Assembly (NCBI GenBank): GCA_051530055.1
Contig: CM121341.1
Span: 6,014,001-6,078,000, forward strand
DNA length: 64,000 nucleotides
Origin: Neoechinorhynchus agilis
Lineage: Eukaryota; Acanthocephala
Reading direction: 5' to 3'
Positions 22,001 through 34,128 of this stretch are shown here, piece by piece. Position 1 is the first letter of the stretch. Every line of letters begins with the position of its first letter. The notes beneath the pieces are model-generated. The model ran no database searches. It was given only the letters and a program-made list of their open reading frames with translations, and had not been told where the DNA came from. The translations under genes and the position numbers were made by a program.

Positions 22001-25000
22001 TGTTGTGGTCATATGTTCTGAAGGCCTTTATAGAATGTCTATCCAAATGCTTTAGATCTATAAATTCCAAAAGTTTACTCAAAATCCTATTAGCTAAATT
22101 GGTCATCTTCAGGTCCACTTTTTGGAATCCTAGTTATCTATGTGAAAGTACAAACGCTGCCAACTCTCCTTTAAATTGTTCATTTTATCATATACATATA
22201 AGAAAGGTCTGAATATTTCGGGTTTCTGTATACGCCTTTGGCCTCTAGAGCCTTCCAATATCATGTAATCACTATTATCTCCCTGTTACGGAATGACATT
22301 TTGAAGGGATCGAATACCGTGTTGGGAAGTGTTTTAGCATTACAAGACTGTATTCTTGACAATTAATGTCAGGAAATGGGCTGATTTTAGCAAAAGACAT
22401 ATTAAACGTACGTGAATACATCAACCGTGTTTTAGTCTTTTGGCGAATGCTTTATTGAAACCCCAGTTTTTTTACGAATCAACTCTTATCCTTTTCATTA
22501 CAACTGATAAATTTTGTAGTCAATTTATAGATTATTTCATAATCGAACCGAATACGAATGGTTTGATATAATTTATTAGATCGTTGCGCAAGCTCCATAT
22601 TTATAGCATCAAATAATAGTAGAGTAGTTGCGACTGCAAAACAGAAAAGTTTGTATGGAATCTGATATTTTATGCTGATTTAGTTAATGACTTTACCAGT
22701 TAATTTTTAAGACAACTTGTCATTTTCGCTTCAGAACTCAAGCGAATTATCTTTTAATTGTGGACGGGTAAGTACTGCTGTGGAATGGAGTATGCCAAGT
22801 CTGGAAAGAGTAAGCAGCGGGTAGTCAGAAATCTAAAGCGTTGCGTGTTTTGGCACAATGAAGAAGGAACTTTTAGGTTTTTTATAGTTTTAGTGAAATC
22901 AAAGATATTTTCAGAATCTTTGTCCGAGAATCGAGTGCGTTATTCTTAGTGCCCACAACATATGCACCGAATAAATGTAGCAGCGATCATAGAAACAATT
23001 TTTCTAGTAGTCGGGCTATGACCAGTCTTTAACAAATCAACATTTATAAAATGTGCCTCTGAGAAAGCTTAGTTTGATAGAAGAACGTTTTCGTCTTGAA
23101 GACTAGATAAAATTTGAAGTGCGATTGAACCACAATAGTCACAAATGAAGCTTCTAGAAAGAGAGCTCAATCCAAAATGGATATTGTGTTTGAGATACTA
23201 GAAGGCGTTTATTGTGTGGATTTCTATTTTTTTCGTCTGGTAATAGATAACCACGATATCTAAGGATTACTCAATATTCCGAAGAGTGCATTAACGTCCT
23301 GTCTTATATTCAATTTTGATATCATGACCGTCTGTCCTTGCGTCGCATTGGTTCTCTTCAATAATTGTATTAAATTCAGGCACCTTGGCAACATCGATCT
23401 GTAAGTACACTGCCACTGTCAAGGACCGTCTGACACAGTTGTCAGAGATGGAAGCGAATCGCTCTTCCAAACAAATTCATTAACACTTCACCTCATCTAT
23501 GCAATGGCGTGGAGAGTTTACAAATTTATCGCCTCTGGGGTTTTTAAAGGTTTCCTTTTTCTAATTCAGATCTAAAGGATAGGCTTTTTCTGCTTACATT
23601 TAGAGCTTTACGATTATCTAAACGTACGATATTATGATGCTCGTGTTTGATTAATCGGTTATCCAAGCAATTTAGAGCTTATGGCTTAAGCTGCCCGGTA
23701 CAACAACGATTAAGTTACCCACCTGTAGGTCACATATTCCGCGGTGACTGGAATTGAGGTCTCTTATATCTAAATCGAGTATTAAAATCCCACAGGATGC
23801 ATAATGGCTGATATTTAGTGTTATCCTGATATCCAAAATTGTAATATTTGGAGTCCAAGTTGAAGGTTTGCAATTAGGTTCGCGGAAACTTCATCAGATT
23901 GGCCGATTGTAGGATGAGGTGGTCTCCAGATTTGTTTACCTTCTTGTTGGCAACAAGGAACACTCTAATCAATTGTTATTATTGACCATGTAATCCGACT
24001 TTCAACACCAGACATTTTCACAAATGGACGGATAGACTACACAGGCAAGTTGAGATTGTAACACCTCGGCGACTCTGTTTCAGACTTTATAGGAATTGTG
24101 CATTGGGATCACCTTGGTTGCCCATCATCATCATCGGTGAGCTGTAACAAATAGATAAAATTGATTAAACTCCCCTGTATACAGTCGCTTATTTCCGCAC
24201 TTAACCTTCTTTTAAGAATACTGCTTTATAGAAATTTTTGGACGTAGTGAATTCAGTTATATACAATACAATAAACCACTTACTTCAAATCAAGTAATTT
24301 CGTTTCGAGGTAAGCTTTTTGGTCACCTTCACGGGATAAATGATCAAAAAGTGTTCAATTGCTTTTATTGATATTAGAGAATATTATTGCCGATATAAAT
24401 ATATCTATCAACGTTAATTAAAGGTGCTCACGTGCTTTATACTTTGAGCGAATGGCCCTACAAAAACATTTTCGATCATGAAATTTAAATGTTTTAGAAA
24501 TTAGTCGTCATTTTATGTTGCCTATAACCACACGAATGTTCATTTTTGATCGAAACGATAGCTAGTTCTAAACAATTTGTTCAATTGTACCTATGCAATT
24601 GATACTTCACATTAACCGTAAATTAAGCTATTTCATAGTTCGCTTATTACGACAAAGTTTACGTATCCCTATATTTTCTCAATCATCTTAAATTCTTTTA
24701 CAAATGGAACAGTTGGAAACCCTTAGGGAATACTCGAAAATATTTTAATTAGATGCAAACGGTAGATAACTTCAAGTTGGCGTTAGCTTTTGAAATGCAT
24801 TTCATTAATTAGTTGCGCAATCCAATCTCTTTGATTACCTCAATTCGATTATCAATCAGGTTGAATTTTGAGCAGGGTGTTATATTTTTCTTTAACTCAA
24901 CTGCTCTGAAATTGCGCTTAATTTTAAAAATGCGAAAATGAGCTGTTTATAATTATAGGCTCATATAGCCGACACTTTGATCATATTTCCTTAATTGACA

Positions 25001-26380
25001 ATATAGATTATTTAATTATGCATGCCGTGTTTTGAACTTGCCAGGATATCTAATAATTAGGCCATATCGTCTATTTTACATCGACTGGCTCTTCCAACCG
25101 TTGCAAATTTGCGTCCAGTCGCCCCTTTCTCATTATTTAATTAAACGTAAAAGATTAATCGAGTTTTTCCCTGTTCGCAAATAATGTCAAAGTCCGAAAC
25201 TAGCTACAGATTTTACGTAGACCGTTGTAACAAATGAAGTCTTTGTAGAAGATCTTAGACAAGTGTGCATATTGAGATATTCCAGTTGATACTGGATGGC
25301 ATTTCGCTTTCTTCATATCATCAAGAACACTGTGCAGTATGAGTTGATTGATTACAGGATCCTGATTTAAGATAAGATCAAAGGTTTCCGATACTAAAAG
25401 TCATCCCTGTCTTAATATAGGATTGCAGCTGATTTGCTTTTATTGCTTAAATCGAAGATATGATAGGACTTTTGTAGAGTGCGTAATAAAGGTCTCATTC
25501 AACTGGGAAAATATTAGGAAATAGGATATCTTTCTATTTAGTATCTGATTTTTCCTTTCGCAAGATGACACCTATCCCTTTATACTTCATCGATGACTGT
25601 ATTGTTTCTACACTTAACTCCACCATTACCGCCGCAGCAGATCTATCAAGATTGTTCTGGTGATATTGTTAAACGCATGTTCGCATATCGGTAATGACAC
25701 AGTAGCTCTCACCTCTTTTCCCAAATCGATAGGACGAACCAATCCAACTCTGACGTTTATAGTTTGTTGACACCAGAATCCCCCACACACGCCTGAAACT
25801 ATCAGACAGTCTTTGCTCTTGGCACTTTCCCTTCACATGCATAATCTTTAAATGACGCTAGCCCCGGGGTACCTTAAATTCATGCTTCTGAAGAAAAAAA
25901 GACAATGATTGCAAACAAATTCGGATCGGCGTGCCAACCATCTGGTTCGCACCAGAAGCCTATAATTGTCATCCATAGTTTATTGTCCCTTTGTCTTTTC
26001 TATCGAGCAAGCTTGTGCCTCCGGGCGCGGGCGAAACAGCCTCTAAATGATGTTTCAAACGCTAAGAAATCATTAATCTCGTTGTAGGACAAGTTTAAAC
26101 TTCTGCAGTGAAGTTTATACACCTGGATATCCACTTGAGTACAGCTTTAAATGGGTACGAACTAGTTCCGAAATGCTGCAAAAAATAATCCCGTTTTATA
26201 GTGCATCTTCGCAACCATTTTTTGAGTCCTCGTAAAGAAACACGATTTCCATGTAGATCAATCCAATTATATTCTGCTCGCTAATGATCACCTATCATTA
26301 TTGAAGAGTGCTTTCAAAATCCCATTACACAAACAACGCCGCTCTTTTTATTGCTCCGCCGGGAACCACGTCGGACGCTG
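19048..26380. other. Gene desert upstream of the plexin gene
   Basis: About 7.3 kb of AT-rich DNA with only short, unsupported frames on both strands and no tandem repeat. Its position directly upstream of a signalling receptor gene makes distal regulatory sequence or a long 5' untranslated intron plausible. The sequence does not demonstrate either. Confidence 0.5.
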
Positions 26381-26476
26381 ATTGGCTGAAATTCGTGCCT
26401 GTGATCTTTTTAGCGTAAAAGGTGAGAGGTGCAGGGATCAATCAATTCGTGCGGGTTGCCTAATTCCTTTATAAGA
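26381..26476 (+). promoter_or_regulatory. Possible plexin promoter (inverted CCAAT box and TATA-like motif)
   Basis: GCTGATTGGCTGAA holds an inverted CCAAT box (ATTGG at 26381-26385). A TATA-like TTTATAAGA lies at 26468-26476, about 290 bp before the plexin ATG. Both motifs are short and could occur by chance. Confidence 0.3.
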
Positions 26477-26765
26477 TCACATTCTCATGTTTCTATAACG
26501 AAGATCATTAACTGGGTTTTTCATTGACTCCCAAATACACAGTCATCAAAATGATTAATTAATCCGTCTGCATCGCATGGAAATTGTCAATACTACTAGC
26601 CATGCACGGACTCGTCGGCCAACACATTAGCGATAGAAAGATCACATTAAGCTCGCCACTCCTCCACATTGACGCTGTCCTCACGTTGATCAAAATCAAT
26701 CCTCACACTTGCCTTGGTGACCGCGCCAAACACTTGAAATCCTCGTAATTTTAGAACCACACATA

Positions 26766-29700
26766 ATGCTTCTTCTTCTCATCATCACCATGATAAGTTC
26801 TAGCTCATGCTATGAACTTAATTCAACAAATCACGACATTGAAGCACCTATAAAGTCCGTCCATCTATTGTTGGATTCTCAAATACTCGTTCACACCCAC
26901 ACGAACGAGTTTTTTGTCGTGAAAGGCGCAACGACTCGATTTTTACCCTCGACCAATATACAAGGATCCGTTCAACCAGTTGATTCTGCTGGACAACAAC
27001 TCCTATCTTGCACTCAACAAAAGTCAACAATGACATGCAATCTTCTAATTCGAGAATCAGATGGAATTTTCGTTGCCCAAAAAGGATCTTTTCGCGTGGA
27101 TTCACCTGGTGTTTTGTACGGAATGGTGACTTTTCTTAATGCACCACATCTTTGCATTGCACAGTCTCTGCGGAATATTCATTCAACATTTAATCTGCCA
27201 ATGTTCAGCTGTCGGACTCTTCAAACGGACGGAAATGCAAATGACGAGAGTTTATTTAATTTTCTTCACATCCCACGCTTTGGAAATGGCTTAAAGTTGA
27301 GCGAAAGCGCGGTTCGCCCTGCGGGAGCGCTGCCACCTTCGTGTTCGGACTATTCGCAAATTGATTTTATTGGACAATTCAGTGATCAGTTCAATATGTA
27401 TTTCTTATCAGTAGAGCGCCAAACGACATCACCAAAACCTCATGCTATTTCTATTAGTCTTTATAGAATGTGTAAGGATGAATTGTCGTTATTGCGAAAA
27501 CTCATCAGAGTTCCGCTAGAATGGCATCCAATGCTCGAGGCTAAAAAGGTCACAGAGATTCGTCGCGAAAACAATGATCTTTTAGGATTCAGTATTGTCA
27601 CTTCAAACTCTCAAATGTGTTTTTATTCAATGTTGGATGTAAATGAGGTGATATATCAGACGAGGAAACAATGCTTTAAGTATGGGAATACGTCTCGTGG
27701 ATTGTGCATTCTAAAAGCCGACGAACAATGTCATGCTGTTAAAGGATGGAATGAGAATTTGGAAGATTGCAATAATTGTGTTCCGGATCAATATGATCTT
27801 CCTTATCCACTTGGAGGCAAAAAACCCGTTCCTTTAAGGACGTGTATTGATTTGGAAGCTGGTGGATTCGACGATGTGATTGTTTTTTCGTTTGACGAAC
27901 TTGAAATGAAGGTTATTGTAACTCTCGAGGTTTTGGATACATTGTCCCGAATTAACCTTCTCTATTTCACTTTTAACCTGGATGAAATATTTCAGAATTC
28001 CAGTATAACAATCGACGATAAAGTGAACGCAAAAGTGCTCAAGTCGCGCAAATCGATAATTTTGGTTGGTCGTCGGAAGGTCTACAGGATTTGGTTGTGT
28101 AAATGTGCTGATCAGCGGAACCAAGTAGAATGTAGTGGGCAATTGAAGTGTACATGGAGTTCAAAAGTTCAACGGTGCCTGATCAGTTCTGGGTCGATTT
28201 CTGATATTATGAATAGGTCACCATCGGTTACTGCGACTACTAGTAATGCAATAACTCATTTCAAGCGTGATTCACGGTCTCGGGATAATCTAATCAAAAA
28301 AGTCCTTCCAGCTGTTATCCCAGTTAACGGCACTAGGCTGATTATTGATTTGTGGCATCCTGTTCTTTGGCCGAAACACAATCTGCCAAATGTCATGGTA
28401 GATGGCAAGCAATGTGATAAAGTGCAGTTTATTCACAGGACCAGGTAAGTTGACTCTCTCAATGTTATCAGTGTACACACCCCCCTAATACCATTTTAAG
28501 GATAAGTTGCCATTCTGGCACTATCAATATGGCCGATAATACCACATCAAACGTTGCATATGTTAACCTCACTATTAAAGATCGATCGAGTGGATCTTAT
28601 CTTAAAAGTAAAGTGCACACATGGACACTATTAGCGACGGTATGAGTTGAGATTAAAACGCAAAACAAAAACCTCATTTTAGAAACCAACAGTGAACGAT
28701 CTAACGCCTAAAAAGTGCATTGCGTCCGGAGGGTCGACGCTCTCAATCTTCGGAAATAATCTCGACATTGGTTGGAGAGCTTCAATTACAATTGGCACAG
28801 ATACCGCCTGTAGCATTATTAGGTGAGCTCACAAGGAAAAGCACAATCCCCCGGGTATTTTAAGAATCAAGAAAATTGACCTACCAAAATAACGTATAAA
28901 AACTGTGACATCTCTCTTCTTTTTTAGCATATCAAGCAAGCTTATCAAATGTCGAATCGAACACACGAACATGGCTATTGACCAACTTTCGATGGGGATG
29001 TTTCAAGACGTACAGATCATATTCGATAATAACACCCGTATCACAATGTCATCCGCGATTTTCGTAGTTCCTGATCCAATAATCGACGAATTCAAACTAA
29101 GTGAAGGCAATGGCGGCTACATTGTTAGTATTCGCGGTACTTATCTCGATGCAGTTCAAAACGTGGCTATCCGGTTGGGAAAAAACAAACCATTTCTTCA
29201 TTGTCCATCGATCTTGAGAATTCAAGATGGAAATAGGAACACTGACTTGACTGAGATACGATTTTCTCCGCTTATTCCATCCGAATGTCTGGCGCAAGAT
29301 GCGAAAAGCTCACTTAATGTCACTGTTCATCTAGACGCACATCGAGTATTTCACCGATTTTCCTCGATGGAGCGGCAACATTCACCAACGTTCCGCACTA
29401 GTCCCGACAAAGGTAAAAAATTCGGTCAACCTTCGTACACAATAAGTAAAGAATCCAACGGATCGAAACTTTGTCTCACAACGCCTTCTACGAATATTCG
29501 ATCAATCGTATGGGATTGTGAGGAATGTAAAATCTATTCTTCTGATCCAATTTGCTGCCATAGGGGAAAAGGCCAAAGCAGAAAATGTTCTAGAACTGGC
29601 GTCTATGTGTATTTGTCGAAAATCAATCCTAACATCGATAATATATCAGTTGCATATGCAATCAGACACCTATCGCCAGCGATTGTATTTGCCGGATCAC

Positions 29701-30983
29701 TTATATTTTCGGCATTTCTCTTCCTTATGATTGCACTGTTCACATTTAACCTTTTGAAGCCTACGAAAAAAATCTACACACAAGATTGTGAATGCTGCGA
29801 ATGTGGAGGTGATATAGTGATGTCTTCATCATGTTCATCTACCGTTCAACCAAACGGAAGCGACGAGTTGGTCTATTGCTGCTCTCAATGTGAAACGTAT
29901 CCACAAACGACCATTATACATTTAATGGACTCACTTATAGCAAAGCAAATCAATGGATTATCATTCGAGCCACAAGCGCATCAATTCGAATCGTTAACAT
30001 TTTCAACGGATATGCTAACCACAGTATGTGATGATTTCTTAAATCCTTCAATATCACTATCCTATGCGTTAGCAATTAGAAGTGACTTCCATAAAAATTT
30101 AGAAGCAATGTTAGCATTTTTAGACAAGCGTCACAAACTCCCAGATGAGCTAATTACTCAAATAATGCTGATTGAGTGGTTGTCGAACGCTTACATATCA
30201 CAAGGCGAGTGTGATTTAATGGAGCTTCTAAATGATATCTTATCTTGGGATGGACAAGGGAACACAGTTTATGTAAGGTGCGGACGAAATCTTTTTCCCG
30301 TTCAAATCGATCAACAGACGACATTCGCTCGACTAAATCTCCATCTTCAAAACCATATTCCGAATATAACGTCCATAAAAGCGCTTAGGATTGACGGAAC
30401 TCTCCAAAGTCTTGCTTCTAGTGAGCGCACTGTAATTAGTCTTCTCAATGAGCCGACAGAACTTTTCCCGATTATTATGGTCAATCAAAAAGTTAGTAAC
30501 TATTATCATACACTGGATGGTAATTCAGGATGTCGCGAAACACATCAGCCCGACCAATTTATTATTCTAGCCGTTTTACTACTGACTTTGGGAAACGACG
30601 ACATACAACAAGAAGAGGTGATTGAGCGTTTAAACTCGATATTGAAATCAGTTATTGGCGCAATTTTCAATCATATGGCGAAAAGGAAATGCCGAATTCT
30701 TAACACTTATATGTTCGAAATAAGTTCTGATATGATCGATACAGTGAAAAGATACGCAGGAGAGTTTGGGAATATACCAAATGCTAGCGACCGAATTATA
30801 TATTTTGTAAATGAATGCCGATGGAGCGTGTTATTCCCATTTAAATGCTTCTCCAACAGCAGTATCTTAACAAAGTTTACCCAAAAGTGGTACAATAACG
30901 CAGTTAATCAAATCTACCGACATTCTAGGACAAAAAATGGCAAAATGTGTCAAGATTTAGTCGACCGAAGAGTGAAACGGTAA
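26766..30983 (+). CDS. Divergent, short plexin (semaphorin receptor)
   Basis: Single-pass receptor for semaphorins in cell and axon guidance. Four exons: 26766-28444, 28501-28639, 28683-28822 and 28928-30983. Introns are 56, 43 and 105 bp, GT-AG. Exons total 4014 nt, giving 1337 aa against the usual 1800-2000. Parts in order: signal peptide (1 to about 15); sema-like region (to about 440, with FIGQFSDQFNMYFLSVERQ and ISLYRMCKDE resembling plexins); a PSI cysteine cluster (about 446-471, CSGQLKCTWSSKVQRC); IPT/TIG repeats, the clearest in exon 3 (CIASGGSTLSIFGNNL); a transmembrane helix at about 902-925; then only about 410 cytoplasmic residues. The RBD-like part is recognisable, but the GAP region is so diverged that I cannot place both catalytic arginines. 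ATTTTAG lies 11 nt before the ATG. The specific plexin class is not assigned. Confidence 0.82.
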
Positions 30984-31077
30984 AGTTTTCAAGGGCGAAA
31001 TGGGCTCTGTTCAAATATTTGGTCCACACTTGAGAATTTGTACAAGATTGATATGTGTACAAACAGTCGTGTATATT

Positions 31078-31083
31078 AATAAA
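31078..31083 (+). promoter_or_regulatory. Poly(A) signal of the plexin gene
   Basis: AATAAA about 95 nt after the plexin stop codon (30981-30983), in an AT-rich 3' flank. Confidence 0.7.
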
Positions 31084-31277
31084 GCGTTTGTTTATTAAGT
31101 TTTAATCATCGTGGCTCTAAGGGAACTTTCTACTCATTAAATGCACTCTTTAAAGGAATTGTGGAAAAAGGACGAGAAAATGTTTCACTGGGCCCTATTA
31201 TGAAATTCAACAAAACTAACCACGAAGCGCTAGCTGTGAGCCCTTTTATCTACATAGCGAATAATTCAATCTACAAA

Positions 31278-31850
31278 TTTTTTTTATTATAAATCAATTT
31301 ATTTTAAAATGATTAAATCGTCCCCCGGACGCTGACCGCATTTCCTCGTTGGATTGCGAGGCTTATTCTTTGTATCAGGAAAATCCTTTCGCGCCGCTCC
31401 CCTGTTTCTGCTGCAAGTCGTCGTCCGAGTTCGGCACAAAAGCTTCGTGCCGAAGATCCCAGCGCCCCTTGTGTCGCCACGCCGAAAGGAAGGAAAATGT
31501 AATTTTGTTTCAGCTCATTGTATTTCTCCGCTTTCCTCCTTTCGGCGGCACTCGCTGCTCCTCCCGTCTCCGCTGTCCACGCATTTTGCGTCCCAAATTA
31601 GACTCTTCCCTTCTTTCCAAGGGAAAACGGTTATACCGTCGGGACGCTTACCATCCGAGCGACAGAGGTGATTGGGCTCCAGGATGGTTGGAACGTGGAT
31701 CGAGTTCAGAGTTCTGCTAATGATCGCGTTGAGCTCTGCGTGCCTTGGGAAACGACCGCTCGATCTCTTGCAGTAGAGTCCATGTCTCCCGAGCACGTCA
31801 ACTTTTATTCCACATCGGCACTGGTCCAACGCCCGAAACTGACTTAAATT
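31278..31850 (-). mobile_element. Decayed non-LTR retrotransposon 3' end with REL-type endonuclease domain
   Basis: The minus strand encodes the C-terminal part of a reverse-transcriptase polyprotein. First comes a zinc-knuckle-like [14 protein letters not shown], then [13 protein letters not shown]. Next is the PD-(D/E)XK-like signature [13 protein letters not shown], ending WDAKCVD. The frame shifts near 31510 and continues ELGRRLAAETGERRERIFL and QRISLAIQRGNAVSV, the usual end of this protein type. An A-rich stretch (AATAAAAAAAA on the minus strand, about 31276-31285) marks the 3' tail. Only the last 570 bp remain. The domain order matches R2-like and related LINEs with a restriction-like endonuclease. 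The exact clade is uncertain. Confidence 0.78.
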
Positions 31851-31860
31851 TCAGTGCAGG

Positions 31861-33347
31861 ATTCACACTCTTCCATACAACAACAAAGAAGATGCCTCAC
31901 GTATTGCAAAGTATTTTTAAATTACAGAATCGCTAATTGTTTCAGAATGTGCGATGAAGTCGAACAACGAATTGCACCAGTTTCACAATCATCGCGTTTT
32001 ACCCCTTTGAAAAACACATCAAGTGCCTTGCATTGTTCATATTGCGATCATTTTTCCTCACAAATTTTAATACTTGGGCAAAAATTATAAGAAAATCCGG
32101 ACAAAACAATTTTTGTAGACTAAATGCAACAAAGAAATGCATTTTTGCTGCAGTTGGACACATGTGACAAAAAATTTCAGGTGTTTGATCTTCGTCCGAT
32201 AGAACCTCGTTGGATTCTTTATATAATTAGGACGAGTTTCTTCTTAATTTAATACACCTTCTACCGTACAATGAACTGAATTTTTTTTATCACACGACAA
32301 TGCATCAATTTTTTAGGTCAGATGAAATAAAGAAAAATGGTTTAATTTTATGTGGCTTAGATCGTTTAGGTCTGATGAAATATTAAATCATTTCGCCTCA
32401 TCAAAGACAATCTCTATGTGTGGGCAAAATCTTTACAACATATTAATTTTTTAACGAATCATATTTTTTCATTTACGCACCCAACAACAAAACGTTTCAA
32501 ATCTGGCATCTATGCCATGTTTGCAGTGGGAACACTCAATCCGGAATCATTATTTGAAATTAGATTCCTGCAAGAATTGGGCGTTCTTAAAAGAGTATAC
32601 ACTCAGGTATTTGTGTTCTTGCCTTACTCAGTCTTTCACCAAAAAAAAGAGATCCTCAAATACGTGGATTTTAATTATGTGGCCAACATTCATGGTCTAA
32701 TTTCAGTTTATACTCTTTTTGTAACAACAAAACGTTTCAACACCAACGTCCACGAAGAAGAGCTTTTTTCAGTGATCGCGACCACGCTCGTTGCGTTTCC
32801 CTGTTTTCTATCGCGACCACACGATGTTTTGGCGCAGGAAGGCACCAGCTCTTGTATTTCCTGTCTTGCCCTGGAGTCTATTCTGCAAAACTCCTTCGTA
32901 AATCTAAGTGCCGAGCTACCGAAAATTGTGTTTCGATTCTTTCTGTATTATGAAGTACACATTGAAAATCAGTGAATTTTTAAGCGTTCAAAATCGCTAC
33001 TAGTCAGGGAGAGAATGTAAGTGGAGTCGCTTAAATGCGAAGCGCTGCTCGATGAAGACTATATTGTTTAGGTCCTTCGATAGTCATTAAAAGGTTAGAA
33101 TATCATGTCCGATAGGTTCGATACGTAGTAATTATAAGCAAAACTTTGGTCGATTTCACATCTTTTAGTGTAGAGAACTCTATCAATTTATTTGTGTCGA
33201 GAACGATAAACATCATCAAAGTTTGAAGAATAGAATATACGCCGCGGCGATTTCACACATTAAATCACTTCGAAACCAACATGAATTTGTGCCTAAAAAT
33301 CAGTTTAAGAAAGAAGCACATCGATTAGCCGGTTTTTTGTTATAGAT
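31861..33347. other. Intergenic with one uncharacterised ORF
   Basis: A plus-strand frame of 185 codons (32418-32975) contains two copies of a TTKRF segment, from a repeated CAACAACAAAACGTTTCAA at about 32484 and 32725. It has no recognised domain and lies in AT-rich DNA, so it may be chance or a decayed repeat. Nothing else stands out before the MRPS16 start. Confidence 0.4.
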
Positions 33348-33854
33348 ATGAGTATAAGACTCAACCACGGACTAAATGGCCGGATGCATTTTTTCCTACA
33401 ACTGCGCTCTATCAGATCCAAGTGCGGTTTTTATGAGCAACATGAAAACCCCAGATATTGGGCTATAGACGGGCGGCAGTTTCAATTCAAGGAGAAAGGA
33501 GCCCCGGCGTCTGCTCCACTCGTGAACATATCAAGAGGATGTGACCTTAAGGGATGGAGGATTCGAACGGTCAATATCGGTTGTACGGATCGACCATTTT
33601 ACCTGTTAGTTGTACAGAGGCAAGCCGAGGATTTCGACGATCCTTACTCTGAACAGTTGGGTGCCTATGACCCTTTAAGAAACAAATACGGCGAACGATT
33701 GATGGCTCTTAATGTGGATCGGTTTAGATTCTGGATAACCGAAGGAGCTGAACCTACAAAAACGGTTCGTCGTTTGTTGGGATTAGCAGGAGTCTTGCCC
33801 ATTCACCCAAAGTCTTATTTGGCTGCATGGCGAAGACGGACTTTGGGATCTTGA
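33348..33854 (+). CDS. MRPS16: Mitochondrial small-subunit ribosomal protein bS16m
   Basis: Component of the mitochondrial 28S subunit. The single 168-codon frame has the S16 fold from about residue 71: RIRTVNIGCTDRPFYLLVVQ, then EQLGAYDPLRNKYGERLMAL, then NVDRFRFWITEGAEPTKTV and LLGLAGVLPIHPKS. The last motif resembles animal mitochondrial S16 (GL.G..PIHPKS). The first 70 or so residues are an N-terminal extension of basic and aromatic character with no family I recognise. Part may be a mitochondrial targeting sequence. A small in-frame GT...AG segment of 30 bp inside it (about 33522-33551) could confuse the gene model. GTTATAG ends 2 nt before the ATG at 33348. The gene is convergent with eIF4G; the stop codons are 270 bp apart. 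Confidence 0.9.
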   Translation: MSIRLNHGLNGRMHFFLQLRSIRSKCGFYEQHENPRYWAIDGRQFQFKEKGAPASAPLVNISRGCDLKGWRIRTVNIGCTDRPFYLLVVQRQAEDFDDPYSEQLGAYDPLRNKYGERLMALNVDRFRFWITEGAEPTKTVRRLLGLAGVLPIHPKSYLAAWRRRTLGS

Positions 33855-34122
33855 GGTCGCAAAAATTGTAGCAAAGAAGCGTATTAAAAGTATTGATACT
33901 TGATCTTCAGACTCGTTTTGCACCGACCATTATTTTGTCCGACAATTATTTTTGTAAGGCAAATAAGTTGTTGTTTTTTGGCAATCAACTCCCGCACCGC
34001 CCGAACGCACAGATATTCTACGATTATGTATTCGAGAGAGTCGGAGAAAAGCGTGTGAATGGTGTGTGTGTGTGAACATTGTGTTATGGACTTTGCTTAT
34101 TTTCACATACAGTCTTTCTCGC

Positions 34123-34128
34123 TTTATT
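34123..34128 (-). promoter_or_regulatory. Poly(A) signal overlapping the eIF4G stop codon
   Basis: The minus-strand sequence TTTGAATAAAGCG contains both the TAA stop and a canonical AATAAA. No other exact AATAAA follows closely, so the 3' UTR may be only 15-30 nt. Confidence 0.55.

Noticed and set aside
32418-32975. 185-codon plus-strand frame as a gene
   Set aside because: No recognised domain and an internal short repeat; evidence too weak to call.
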